Assembly (NCBI RefSeq): GCF_004377485.1
Contig: NZ_SNTY01000025.1
Coordinates: 124,001 to 188,000 of the forward strand
Reading direction: 5' to 3'
Source: Alkanindiges illinoisensis
Lineage (GTDB): Bacteria; Pseudomonadota; Gammaproteobacteria; Pseudomonadales; Moraxellaceae
Length of the DNA: 64,000 nt
The notes under the pieces were generated by a model that searched no databases, had not been told where the DNA came from, and worked only from the letters and a program-made list of their open reading frames with translations. Each line of letters begins with the position of its first letter. The first letter of the stretch is position 1. Positions 46,871-55,504 of the stretch are shown piece after piece. The translations under genes were made by a program, and so were the position numbers.

Positions 46871-47677
46871 ATGGACTGGCTGATTTTACTGGCACCAGCC
46901 TGGGTGATGGGTAGCTTGCTGGCATTTCTAACGGCACCACTGGGCTGTTTGATGTTGTGGCGCCGCATGGCATTTTTTGCCGATACCATGGCGCATGGCA
47001 CTTTACTGGGGATTGCCATGGCTGCCTTACTGGGTTTGCCGCTATGGTTTGGGGTAGGTTGCCTATCGCTTTTATTGGTAGCCATTTTGTGGGTGCTGCA
47101 TGATTCGCGCCTGCCCAGTGATGCCCTGCTGGCGCTTTGTTCCTCGGCGCTGCTGTGTGGTGGCCTGCTGCTTATCCAGTACCTGCCTACCCTACGGCCA
47201 GAATTGCTCAGCTATTTATTTGGGGACTTGCTGGCACTGGACTGGCCAGACATTCCGGCGCTAACAGTTGCCGTAGTGGCTGGGGTAGTGATACTGCTGT
47301 ATAATTGGCGTGTGCAATTGCGGCTGGTTACCGATGCTGATATTGCCACCAGTGAAGGTGCCAGGGCTGGCCTGCAACGCTTGATTTTTATGCTATTACT
47401 GGCACTGTTTACTGTGTTGGCGCTGCGTGCTGTGGGTTCACTACTGATGGGCGCCTTGCTGATTATTCCGGCACTGACCGCCCGCCTGCTGGCGCATTCA
47501 CCCAGGCAAATGGTGCTGTGGGCCTTTGTCTGGGCGCAAGTCGGCATTGCCAGCGGATTATGGGGTAGTGTCTGGCTCAATAGCTCAACTGGCCTTGCCA
47601 TTGTTTTGTGCATGGCAGCCTGCTTTGCCCTGATTTTTCTGGGACAAAAAACCCTGCGCTATCTAAAGCCGCTTTAA
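46871..47677 (+). CDS. znuB: ZnuB, zinc ABC transporter permease
   Basis: A 268-residue inner-membrane permease of the ABC-3 family with about eight membrane helices. Family spots include GCLMLWRRMAFFADTMAHGTLLG near the N-terminus and the helix ALRAVGSLLMGALLIIPALTARLL. It follows znuC by 16 bp and completes the ZnuABC system. No terminator was recognised downstream. Confidence 0.93.
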   Translation: MDWLILLAPAWVMGSLLAFLTAPLGCLMLWRRMAFFADTMAHGTLLGIAMAALLGLPLWFGVGCLSLLLVAILWVLHDSRLPSDALLALCSSALLCGGLLLIQYLPTLRPELLSYLFGDLLALDWPDIPALTVAVVAGVVILLYNWRVQLRLVTDADIATSEGARAGLQRLIFMLLLALFTVLALRAVGSLLMGALLIIPALTARLLAHSPRQMVLWAFVWAQVGIASGLWGSVWLNSSTGLAIVLCMAACFALIFLGQKTLRYLKPL

Positions 47678-47896
47678 GTCAAAAACCGGACTATTTCATA
47701 CTCTTTTGGAAAGCAAACTTTTATTAAGTGCAGGCTGCTACAGAGCTTTTATTATGTTCTTTAGCTGAATAGACTAATAACCAGAATAGACCAGATCAAC
47801 GATAGCCCGTTTAATTACTGGTTTGCTTAACACCTGCTATTTTTAAAACTGTGATCGTTAAAGCTGTTATTTTTGCCATCAGGAGCTCTGCCTGCC

Positions 47897-48817
47897 ATGC
47901 CAGCACAATCGGTAATTTTACCCTTACCTTCGGTTCATGCCCGCTTTCTGGTGATTAAAACCAAGCAACTGGATGTGGCACGTATTAAGGCCCAGCTCCA
48001 GCATTTTCTGGATACCCGTGACCGCTTGCTGACCCAGCACACTCACCAGAACATCAAAACAGCCATTGCTTTTGGCCCTGAACTTTGGGCACAGCTGCAT
48101 GACAAAATGCCACCCAACTTTAGCCAGTTGCAAGACATTACTGGTGCGGCCTTTGACATGCCGGTTGTTCCTGCGGATATTTTTATTCATATTGCCAGCG
48201 AGCGTGCTGACATTTGCTTTATTCTGGCGCAGGCTGCCTTGCAGGGCATTCGGAATGACGTCGAGGTGGTGGATGAAATCACCAGTTTCCGCTATATCGA
48301 CAACCGCGACTTAACTGGTTTTATTGATGGCACAGAAAATCCGCAAATGGCCGATGACCGTGCTGAGGTGGCATTGTTGCCAGAAGCCAGTGGCGAATTT
48401 TATGAAGGCAGTTTTATTTTCGCCCAGCGTTTTGTGCATGATCTGGATAAATGGAACCAGCTACGCACCACCGCACAGGAAGATGTGTTTGGCCGTACCA
48501 AGCTGGATAGTGTAGAACTGCCAGACGACATCAAGCCCAAGAACGCGCATATTTCACGGGTTGTGATTGAAGAAGATGGTGAAGAACTGGAAATTGTGCG
48601 CCATAGCCTGCCTTATGGTAATGCCAGTGGCGATATGGGTCTGTTTTTTGTGGGTTATACCAACGATTTAAGCATTATTAACCGGATGCTGGCGCGCATG
48701 CATGGCAAAACCGAGGATGGCCTGCATGACCGTTTGCTGCATTTTACCAAACCAGTCAATGGCGCCTACTTTTTTGCACCCTCGCAGGAATTGCTGGAGC
48801 AGCTGTTAGAAGATTAA
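47897..48817 (+). CDS. Dyp-type haem peroxidase (YfeX-like)
   Basis: A 306-residue dye-decolourising peroxidase. The GxxDG motif is GFIDGTENP at 141-149 with catalytic D144; the proximal haem ligand should be H218 (AHISRV) and the distal arginine R235 (IVRHSLPYG), at nearly the spacing of E. coli YfeX (D143, H215, R232). There is no signal or Tat peptide, so it is cytosolic. The ATG at 47897 follows AGGAG by 11 bases and is preferred over 47873. Its physiological substrate is unknown. Monocistronic. Confidence 0.92.
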   Translation: MPAQSVILPLPSVHARFLVIKTKQLDVARIKAQLQHFLDTRDRLLTQHTHQNIKTAIAFGPELWAQLHDKMPPNFSQLQDITGAAFDMPVVPADIFIHIASERADICFILAQAALQGIRNDVEVVDEITSFRYIDNRDLTGFIDGTENPQMADDRAEVALLPEASGEFYEGSFIFAQRFVHDLDKWNQLRTTAQEDVFGRTKLDSVELPDDIKPKNAHISRVVIEEDGEELEIVRHSLPYGNASGDMGLFFVGYTNDLSIINRMLARMHGKTEDGLHDRLLHFTKPVNGAYFFAPSQELLEQLLED

Positions 48818-48843
48818 CAGGCTAAGCATTAAAAGGATTAGGA

Positions 48844-48873
48844 CAACAAGGACAGAAAATACTGTCCTTGTTG
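48844..48873. terminator. Strong hairpin between converging genes
   Basis: CAACAAGGACAG and CTGTCCTTGTTG form a perfect 12-bp stem with an AAAATA loop, 27 bp after the Dyp stop. There is no immediate T run on either side, so termination may be partial or the hairpin may mainly stabilise the mRNA. Confidence 0.6.
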
Positions 48874-48901
48874 AGATTGAATTTTTAAGCTGATTTTTGG
48901 T

Positions 48902-49189
48902 TTAAGGTTGCGGCGGCTGCACAAACAGCAAGGCAAAACGCCGCGCAATTGGCAATACAATAAGCACGGTGGGAAATGCCACAATCCATGAAATCAGCCA
49001 GGCACCCAACCAGATTCCCAGCAGGTCAGGTTGCAAACCGAGACTTTTTACCGTGCTGATGAGCGACACGATGGCACTCATCATGCTGGATAAAATCAGT
49101 GGCATAACAACAGCCATATAACGCGCAGGCAATTTTTTAAATGTTGATGAAGAATTTAGCATCACTGGTTTTTTTGGGTTTGACATCAT
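48902..49189 (-). CDS. DUF2798 membrane protein
   Basis: A 95-residue protein with two membrane helices and the DUF2798 pattern: LPARYMAVVMPLILSSMMSAIVSL, then LGIWLGAWLISWIVAFPTVLIVLPIARR (regions). Function unknown. GGAG lies seven bases before the ATG at 49189. The N-terminal 20 residues are Ser/Lys-rich. It converges on the Dyp peroxidase gene and is divergent from argS. Confidence 0.82.
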   Translation of the reverse strand: MMSNPKKPVMLNSSSTFKKLPARYMAVVMPLILSSMMSAIVSLISTVKSLGLQPDLLGIWLGAWLISWIVAFPTVLIVLPIARRFALLFVQPPQP

Positions 49190-49410
49190 TTTAAAGCTCC
49201 TTAACCGCTTTAATCATTAATACGTTGATTTACGTAAACGTTTACGGCAATTGAGAGACTGCTTGGGCACTATAACATTATTTTAAAAAAGATATATCTA
49301 TTTTATTACTAATATAAGATGAGTTTTACGGGCCTGTCGGACGAGGCTGCCCTTTTTTCCTGCAAATTTGCTATATTGTGCAGCTTTCCGTTTTTGCATT
49401 TTGATCACTT

Positions 49411-51216
49411 ATGAACACTGCGATCCAATCCGCACTTGATACTGCCATCGATAGCCTGAAACAGCAGGGCGTTTTGCCACAGGACTTTCAAAATAACAGC
49501 AGCTTGAGCCGAACCCGTGATCGTAGTCATGGTGATTTTGCCTCCAATATTGCCATGATGGCCGCCAAGGCAGCCGGACAAAAGCCACGCGATCTGGCCG
49601 AAAAAATACTGGCTGCCCTGCCACAGGTGGATGTGATCAGCAAGGCTGAAATTGCAGGCCCCGGTTTTATTAATTTCTTTTTAAATGATGACCAGCGCTT
49701 TGCCGTACTGGATCAAATTATTGCGCAAACCAGCCAGTTTGGCCGCAGCCAGCAGTTTAATGGCAAAAAAGCACAGGTTGAATTTGTGTCTGCCAACCCG
49801 ACCAGCAGCCTGCATGTGGGACATGGCCGGGGTGCTGCTTATGGCATGACGGTGGCTAACCTGCTGGAAGCAATTGGCTGGACGGTACAGCGCGAATATT
49901 ATGTCAATGATGCCGGTCGCCAGATGGATATTCTGGCCACCAGTACCTTTTTGCGCTATCTGGAATTGTGCGGGCAAAGCCTGACGTTTCCTTCCAATGG
50001 CTATCGTGGCGCATATGTGACCGAGGATATTGCCCAGAAAATTTTTGATCAGTATGGCAACCAGTTTAACCGCCCAGTAGATGCGGTGTTTGCCAATGTG
50101 CCCAGCGATGCCGTGTATGCTGCGGAACTGGACAAAGATGGCAACAAGGTACTGTTGTCCGGCGACAAGGAAAGACATATTGATGGCCTGATCCATAACG
50201 CACAGCAATTGCTGGGTGCAGAGAATTATCGGCTGTTTCACCAAACTGCATTGCAGGTAATTCTGGATGATATCAAGGATGACCTGGCTGATTTTGGCGT
50301 GACCTTTGACCAGTGGTTTAGCGAAGCCACCCTAAAGGACAAAATCACCGAAGCCTTGGAAGTCCTGGATCAAAACGGCTTTTTGTACGAGAAAGACGGC
50401 AATATCTGGTTTAAATCCACCAATTTTGGCGACGAAAAAGACCGGGTGGTCAAGCGTGCCAATGGCCAGACCACTTATTTTGCTGCTGACATTGCTTACC
50501 ATTTAAACAAGTTCCAGCGTGGCTTTGATGAAGTGATTAATATCTGGGGTTCTGACCACCACGGTTATATCAGCCGGGTTAAAGCGGCCATTGATGCACT
50601 GGGTTTTGACTCCAAAAAACTCACCGTATTGCTGGTGCAGTTTGTCAGCCTGTGGCGTGGTAGTGAAATGGTGCAAATGTCGTCGCGTTCTGGCCAGTTT
50701 GTCAGCTTGCGTGAATTGCGTGAAGAAGTTGGCAACGATGCGGCACGTTTTTATTATGTGATGCGCAAAAGTGAGCAGCATATTGATTTTGACCTTGATC
50801 TTGCCGTGTCGCAAAGCAAGGACAATGCGGTGTACTACATCCAGTATGCGCATGCGCGAATTTGCAGGCTGTTTAATAACTTTAGCAGCCAGCTCGGTGA
50901 AATTCGCTTTGAAGAATTAAATGCACATAAAGCTCAGCTCACCAGTGAGGCAGAAAGTGAACTAATTACCAAGCTGGCGGCTTATCCTGATGTACTGGCA
51001 CGTGCTGCCCAGCAGTATGAACCGCATCAACTGGGCAATTACTTAAAAGAGCTGGCCGGACAGTTACATGGCTGGTATGACACCCACCCGATTATCAAGA
51101 TTTTTGCAGAACAGCCTGAATTGGCTAAAGCTCGTCTGTTATTAGCATATTGCGTACAACAAGTGCTTAAAAATGGGTTATCTTTATTGGGCGTCTCCGC
51201 ACCTGAGACCATGTAA
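49411..51216 (+). CDS. argS: ArgS, arginyl-tRNA synthetase
   Basis: Charges tRNA-Arg. At 601 residues it is slightly longer than E. coli ArgS. The class I HIGH motif is HVGH at 135-138 within SANPTSSLHVGHGRGAAYG; the second signature is VQMSSRSGQFV in place of KMSKS, as usual in ArgS. The N-terminal additional domain (about 1-120) and the C-terminal DALR anticodon-binding domain (about 470-601, with YAHARICRLFNN) are present. It is followed by a folded spacer and a SPOR-domain gene, a conserved neighbour. Confidence 0.97.
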   Translation: MNTAIQSALDTAIDSLKQQGVLPQDFQNNSSLSRTRDRSHGDFASNIAMMAAKAAGQKPRDLAEKILAALPQVDVISKAEIAGPGFINFFLNDDQRFAVLDQIIAQTSQFGRSQQFNGKKAQVEFVSANPTSSLHVGHGRGAAYGMTVANLLEAIGWTVQREYYVNDAGRQMDILATSTFLRYLELCGQSLTFPSNGYRGAYVTEDIAQKIFDQYGNQFNRPVDAVFANVPSDAVYAAELDKDGNKVLLSGDKERHIDGLIHNAQQLLGAENYRLFHQTALQVILDDIKDDLADFGVTFDQWFSEATLKDKITEALEVLDQNGFLYEKDGNIWFKSTNFGDEKDRVVKRANGQTTYFAADIAYHLNKFQRGFDEVINIWGSDHHGYISRVKAAIDALGFDSKKLTVLLVQFVSLWRGSEMVQMSSRSGQFVSLRELREEVGNDAARFYYVMRKSEQHIDFDLDLAVSQSKDNAVYYIQYAHARICRLFNNFSSQLGEIRFEELNAHKAQLTSEAESELITKLAAYPDVLARAAQQYEPHQLGNYLKELAGQLHGWYDTHPIIKIFAEQPELAKARLLLAYCVQQVLKNGLSLLGVSAPETM

Positions 51217-51229
51217 GCAAAACATCGCT

Positions 51230-51345
51230 CTTACGGAATATATTCCTCAGGTCGCAAGACCGAAGGCTATGCCTGAAATAGCCATGTAACACGGCAAGAA
51301 CACTGAAGCACTGCTTCACCTTGCCGCAAGACCAGAAATCCCGAT
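51230..51345 (+). other. Folded intergenic spacer between argS and the SPOR gene
   Basis: Several hairpins are packed in about 115 bases: the palindrome GGAATATATTCC (51236-51247); GGTC-GCAA-GACC (51250-51261), a stem with a GNRA-type loop; GGCTAT/ATAGCC (51265-51283); and CGGCAAG/CTTGCCG (51292-51326) enclosing TGAAGCA/TGCTTCA. The word GCAAGACC is repeated (51254 and 51326). There is no T tract, so it does not look like a simple terminator; an RNA processing site, a small RNA or a repeated extragenic element are possible. Confidence 0.45.
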
Positions 51346-51384
51346 TGTGGGTTAGAAAAATAGTTGTTCATTGAGGAATAGACT

Positions 51385-52038
51385 GTGTTTGGCAAAGCTC
51401 CACGGGGCGCGACCCAGCGTCCACCGGTTAAAGAACCCAGCAACCAGAAATTGATCCCCGGATGGTTATGGATGATTTTTGGCATGCTGTTGGGGCTGTT
51501 TATTATGGTGCTGCTGTATTTGTGGCAACCGTGGCGTCCTGCCAATCGGCCGATTGACGCGACCCAGCCAACATCGGCCGAATCCAGTGCGGATGAAACT
51601 AACAAGGACTACCAGTTCTACGACTTGCTGCCCAAACAACAAGTGACGCCTGTGCCGGATGAAGCCGTACCTGCCAATCCCAACAACGCGGCGGACAATA
51701 TTATTGTTGCAACCCCAAGCACGCCTGCTGTTGAACCCACTGTCCCAGATGATGTTAATGCGGATAATAGCGACCCGGTAGAAATTACTACGGCTACCCT
51801 GCCACAATATATTCTGCAAGTGAACAGTTACCAGAATCCGGATGATGCTGACGCACGACGCGCTGAAATCTTGCTAGTAGGCTTGCCTGCCGATGTGCGC
51901 CAAAGCACGCTGGCCGATGGTTCAACCTGGTTCCGGGTTGTTTCCGGGCCATTTGCTAACCGCGCTGAAGCCTTGAATGCCCAAAGCCTGCTGCAAAACA
52001 GTGGAATTGATTCACTGGTGGTCGAACAACGCAAGTAA
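51385..52038 (+). CDS. SPOR-domain protein (FtsN-like)
   Basis: A 217-residue inner-membrane protein with a cytosolic basic tail, one membrane helix at about 24-46, a periplasmic Pro/Ala/Asp-rich linker and a C-terminal SPOR domain (about 140-217: YILQVNSYQNPDDADARRAEI to GIDSLVVEQ). SPOR domains bind denuded glycan strands at the septum. The YDLLPKQQV segment after the linker start occurs in FtsN-like proteins next to argS. It may be the cell's FtsN or a related division protein; sequence alone cannot decide. Confidence 0.87.
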   Translation: MFGKAPRGATQRPPVKEPSNQKLIPGWLWMIFGMLLGLFIMVLLYLWQPWRPANRPIDATQPTSAESSADETNKDYQFYDLLPKQQVTPVPDEAVPANPNNAADNIIVATPSTPAVEPTVPDDVNADNSDPVEITTATLPQYILQVNSYQNPDDADARRAEILLVGLPADVRQSTLADGSTWFRVVSGPFANRAEALNAQSLLQNSGIDSLVVEQRK

Positions 52039-52062
52039 ATCAATCCACGTACTACCATATTT

Positions 52063-52094
52063 AAAAAGCTGGCTGTGTTTTAGTCAGCTTTTTT
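52063..52094. terminator. Bidirectional terminator
   Basis: AAAAAGCTGGCT pairs with AGTCAGCTTTTTT (one G-T pair) around GTGTTTT, between the SPOR gene and the convergent tetR. Confidence 0.85.
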
Positions 52095-52686
52095 ATTTTT
52101 CCAGATAACCTGTAATCATCTCGGTCAGTTCCTGCTTGATATCCTGCTCACTATATTTATTGATGCCCTGCGAACAATAGCTCATGATGGTTTGGATAGT
52201 GCTGTTGACCACAATAAACACCTTAAGCTCCAGACGTTCCGGATTTTGTCCGGTATAAAACTTGCCTAGAATGTACATGCATAGTTCTGAAAAATGCGTT
52301 TGCAGGATTTGAATGGATTTTTGCCCATTTAAGCTGTGCCAGTGACGCAGAATTTCAAGGTAATAGCCATTGTTGGCCTGGAGCTGTTCGAAGCCAAAAT
52401 CAATACTGGCCGTAATCATGCTTTTTAAATCCGGAAAACTATGACACAGCACAAACTGCTTAAAATCCTGTCCCAGCTCGTGGCTTTTATATTCCAGCAG
52501 GCTTTCAATAATTTCCTGCTTATTGCTGAAGTACTGGTAAATAGACCCAACACTAATGCCAGAATGTTCAGAAATTTTAGGGGTGGTTAAATCTTCCAGC
52601 CCATGCAAGCCAATATAGTTTTCAGTGGCTTTTAAAATTCGGTTGACCAGCTCTCTGGCTCGTTTTTGCTGTGGCTGCTTGCGCAT
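52093..52686 (-). CDS. TetR-family transcriptional regulator
   Basis: A 197-residue repressor-type protein. The helix-turn-helix lies at about 25-60 (LTTPKISEHSGISVGSIYQYFSNKQEIIES region), including the family's G-x-x-YxYF-x-x-K pattern; the rest is a ligand-binding helical domain. The basic N-terminus MRKQPQQKRAREL is typical. The nearest gene upstream is an SDR dehydrogenase in the same orientation, whose promoter carries a 20-bp palindrome, so it may be the target. Four 16-bp repeats lie just upstream of this gene's start. Confidence 0.9.
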   Translation of the reverse strand: MRKQPQQKRARELVNRILKATENYIGLHGLEDLTTPKISEHSGISVGSIYQYFSNKQEIIESLLEYKSHELGQDFKQFVLCHSFPDLKSMITASIDFGFEQLQANNGYYLEILRHWHSLNGQKSIQILQTHFSELCMYILGKFYTGQNPERLELKVFIVVNSTIQTIMSYCSQGINKYSEQDIKQELTEMITGYLEK

Positions 52687-52701
52687 AACAATAACCCTCC
52701 C

Positions 52702-52765
52702 TAGTTATTCAAATCAGTAGTTATTCCAGTCAGCAAGTATCTACATCAGCAGTCGTTTCAGTCAC
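52702..52765. repeat. Four tandem 16-bp repeats upstream of tetR
   Basis: Units at 52702 (TAGTTATTCAAATCAG) and 52718 (TAGTTATTCCAGTCAG) differ at two positions; 52734 (CAAGTATCTACATCAG) and 52750 (CAGTCGTTTCAGTCAC) are more degenerate but keep the phase. They begin 15 bp before the tetR ATG and cover its likely promoter/leader. They could be operator iterons or a slippage-derived array. Confidence 0.6.
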
Positions 52766-53146
52766 TGCCATGTTGAATGACTCACTCTTGATGAATTGGC
52801 TTGATTCCCCACATCACTAATATTCAAGCACTTGAAATCAGATCAATTTCATTGATCTTTTCCCTTTATTACTTGAAGAAGTATATCAAGCAAAAAGCGA
52901 ATATATATTCAACTCATAAATTACCTGTGACAATAGTTTAAATGCTCAATTACTTAATTTTTTACTTTAATTTAATTTTTTTTGAGCTGTTTGAGCAAAA
53001 CTTAACAGTTACGACCAGTTTTTATCCTGCTGGCTAATAAAAATATGATTTTAGTGACAACACTGCCCGCTCAACATTGGCATTTGGTCTTAGAAAACTG
53101 GTTTAACAAGGCTTCTGTGGCTGTTACCGCGCATGAGTGTTAAGGT
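52766..53146. other. AT-rich region between tetR repeats and SDR terminator
   Basis: About 380 bases without a gene. GATCAAT/ATTGATC (52841-52857, loop TTC) is an inverted repeat followed by TTTTCCC. TGACAATA at 52928-52935 matches one arm of the palindrome in the SDR promoter. The stretch 52890-52990 is very AT-rich. Nothing else was recognised. Confidence 0.35.
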
Positions 53147-53181
53147 AAAAAGGCAGCATATTAAGCGATGCTGCCTTTTTT
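53147..53181. terminator. Terminator downstream of the SDR gene
   Basis: AAAAAGGCAGCAT and ATGCTGCCTTTTT pair perfectly around an eight-base loop, with A and T runs on both sides, 80 bp after the SDR stop. Confidence 0.85.
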
Positions 53182-53260
53182 ATTTACACACTGGTTTAGC
53201 ATTGCTTCAACCAGTATTCGCTGTATTTTAAAGCTGGTTCAAACTTTGCTAATTCAAGCC

Positions 53261-54103
53261 TTACTTGGCACCACGCTGTTGCAGCTTGGTTCCAAATGCC
53301 ACTACCTTTTGATAGCCGGCTGGCATGATACGCTGGATCAGTTCCAGTACCTTGGCATCATTACCAATCAGCAAACGACGGTCATTGTGACGCACGGCTT
53401 CCAAAATCTGGCGTGCTGCTTCTTCAGGCGGCGTACGCAGCAGCTTGTTAAACTGCTTGCCAGCTTTTTCAGGGTTCATGCCCAGACTACGGATACTGTC
53501 ATTCATGCGTGCAGCATTGGCAATGTTGGTACGGATACCACCCGGATGCACACAGGTAGCACTCACGCCATTATTCTGGATGTCCAGTTCCTGACGCAAG
53601 GCTTCGGTAAAGCCACGTACGGCAAATTTACTGGCATTGTAGGCGCTTTGGGTTGGCTGGGCAGTCAAGCCAAACAGGCTGGAAATATTAATGATGTGGC
53701 CGTCACCGCTGGCTTTCAGATGGGGTAAAAACTCTTTGGTGCCATACACCACACCCCAGAAGTTAATGCCCATCAGCCATTCCAGTTCTTCATAACTCAT
53801 GCCTTCAACAGTACTGCCCAGCGCAACGCCAGCATTGTTAAAAATCAGGTTTACCTTGCCATGATCCTGTACCGTTTGTTCAGCCCAGGCCTTGATCCCG
53901 TCACGGCTGGATACGTCCAGCTTGGTCGTGGTGACTTTAACCGGGTAGCTGCTGACCAGCTCAACGGTTTTGGCCAGTCCCTGCTCGTTGATATCGCTCA
54001 AGGACAGATGTGCGCCCTGTTTGGCCAGTAAGATGGCAAGCTGCTGACCAATCCCTGAACCTGCGCCAGTAATGGCTGCCACTTTATTGTTAAAATCTTT
54101 CAT
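53261..54103 (-). CDS. SDR-family oxidoreductase
   Basis: A 280-residue classical short-chain dehydrogenase. Cofactor motif TGAGSGIG at 12-19, NNAG at 89-92, catalytic S141 or S142, Y155 and K159 (YNASK). An acidic residue after the second strand (SDINE, about 37-40) favours NAD over NADP. The C-terminal PPEEAARQILEAVRHNDRRLLIGNDAKVLE region resembles acetoin/acyl-type SDRs seen in lipid-degrading Acinetobacter relatives; the substrate is not determined. It has a well-formed sigma-70 promoter overlapped by a palindrome, suggesting tight repression. Confidence 0.9.
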   Translation of the reverse strand: MKDFNNKVAAITGAGSGIGQQLAILLAKQGAHLSLSDINEQGLAKTVELVSSYPVKVTTTKLDVSSRDGIKAWAEQTVQDHGKVNLIFNNAGVALGSTVEGMSYEELEWLMGINFWGVVYGTKEFLPHLKASGDGHIINISSLFGLTAQPTQSAYNASKFAVRGFTEALRQELDIQNNGVSATCVHPGGIRTNIANAARMNDSIRSLGMNPEKAGKQFNKLLRTPPEEAARQILEAVRHNDRRLLIGNDAKVLELIQRIMPAGYQKVVAFGTKLQQRGAK

Positions 54104-54163
54104 ACTGAACTTTCCTGGTTAAACCGTACACGGTGTCGAAGAAAACCTGCTAGATGGTTAAGC

Positions 54164-54192
54164 ACTATAATTTTGACAATATCTATTGTCAA
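54164..54192 (-). promoter_or_regulatory. SDR promoter overlapped by a 20-bp palindromic operator
   Basis: On the minus strand TTGACA (54192-54187) is followed after exactly 17 bp by TATAGT (54169-54164), an excellent sigma-70 promoter about 55 bp before the SDR ATG. The perfect palindrome TTGACAATA-TC-TATTGTCAA (54173-54192) covers the -35 box and most of the spacer. A bound dimer would exclude RNA polymerase; the nearby TetR (52093-52686) is the first candidate. Confidence 0.78.
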
Positions 54193-54353
54193 TAAATATT
54201 ATGCGCTAATAACCTGCAAGGGTAATGGATTGCTGCGGGCTGTCGATGGCAGAAATTTTCAAAACCTGTAATGTCGGCATCAGTTTTAGCAGTCATCCCG
54301 TTATGGACAAGAATTGCTCAAGCGCAAGCTGCTTTTTAGCGCATCCATTCTGC

Positions 54354-55325
54354 TCAAGTATTGCGACTAATAGTTAGGACCACGGCTGCAATTCGTTCCG
54401 CACCCGGATAATCCTGTTCATTGAGTTCGTCAGCAAAAATATCGGGGTCAATGAGCTGATAATTAAAGGAAAACTGTACACCAAACTCTGCCAGATGCTG
54501 CTGCACAGCCTGTTGTAACAAATCCTTGCCATGCGCAATAACCACACCGGTATAGAGTAATAATGTGCCATGCAGGCTAAGCCGCGGCAACGATTGCTTC
54601 ACAATATTAAGCGCCAGTTCAGCACCCAGCAACTCACCGCCATGCCGGTACAAGCGCTGGTGCCGGTCTACCAGATAAGGCGGATTGGCGGTAATCAGGT
54701 CAAACTGTCCCTCTACCTGTTGTAACAAATTACTATGTATAGCCTGTACCTGTTCAGCGCCATTCAAACTGCTGTTAATGGCACCATAGGTGAGGGCTAG
54801 CGGGTTAATATCGGCTGCAAAAATCTCGGCTTTAGGAGCATAATGGGCTAAGCTGATGGTGGCAGGTGCTGCCCCGCTACACAGCTCAATGGCTCGTGTA
54901 ATGGCAGGCCGATGCTGGTTAAGGTGATGTTGCAGGGCATAAATAAAACGATAGGTGTCTGGCCCAAAAAACACCGCATTTTCCTCAGCTGTGGGATAGG
55001 CGGAATGTACCAGCAAATGACCATTCAGGCTGGATACCCGAATCTGGCTGCACCATAAATTTTGCTTTTGGGTCAGCAGTTGGTTGTTGAGCAATAATTT
55101 AAAAATAAAATCCGGCAGCAGGCTGGATCTAAATGGCAGTGACCAGCCAAAAACATCGGTTAAGTTGGCTGCTTGGGTTTTGCCACTGCGTTTAAGATAG
55201 GCAGTATGACTGGTGGGACTAATGGTAGTAAACGCATAAGACTGGCTTTGTAGCCAGTGTAAAAATTGCCTTACATCCTGTTGTAGTCCCGTGACACTAT
55301 GTTGTAATGCCTGCATCTGGTTCAT
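54354..55325 (-). CDS. SAM-dependent methyltransferase (N5-Gln/N6-A type)
   Basis: A 323-residue class I methyltransferase. SAM motif IELCSGAAPATISLA at about 146-160, acidic ADINPLAL at 171-178, and NPPY at 214-217, the catalytic motif of glutamine-N5 and adenine-N6 methyltransferases such as PrmB/PrmC and RlmF-like enzymes. The N-terminal 140 residues would recognise the substrate. The ATG at 55325 follows AGGAAA; an in-frame ATG at 55412 is not preferred. It is divergent from the diiron-enzyme gene, with about 180 bp between starts. Confidence 0.85.
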   Translation of the reverse strand: MNQMQALQHSVTGLQQDVRQFLHWLQSQSYAFTTISPTSHTAYLKRSGKTQAANLTDVFGWSLPFRSSLLPDFIFKLLLNNQLLTQKQNLWCSQIRVSSLNGHLLVHSAYPTAEENAVFFGPDTYRFIYALQHHLNQHRPAITRAIELCSGAAPATISLAHYAPKAEIFAADINPLALTYGAINSSLNGAEQVQAIHSNLLQQVEGQFDLITANPPYLVDRHQRLYRHGGELLGAELALNIVKQSLPRLSLHGTLLLYTGVVIAHGKDLLQQAVQQHLAEFGVQFSFNYQLIDPDIFADELNEQDYPGAERIAAVVLTISRNT

Positions 55326-55504
55326 TTGCTTTTTTCCTGTTAAGGCATGATTTTTAAAAGGGAAACCGTTAAGCACCATCAAGCTGCCGAGTATTAAACG
55401 TAACAGCAACACTGATATTGCTGAGTCTGTACCACAAAACTTTACACCCTATCTTTAAAAATAAAGCTGTAATCATGTTCAGGAATTGTAGTAGGAACAA
55501 CAAG

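Noticed and set aside
49681-50244. 187-codon leftward ORF opposite argS
   Set aside because: Antisense shadow of argS without supporting signals.
53168-53728. 186-codon rightward ORF opposite the SDR gene
   Set aside because: It is the antisense shadow of a clear SDR with all catalytic motifs; the product has no recognisable family features and starts inside a terminator.
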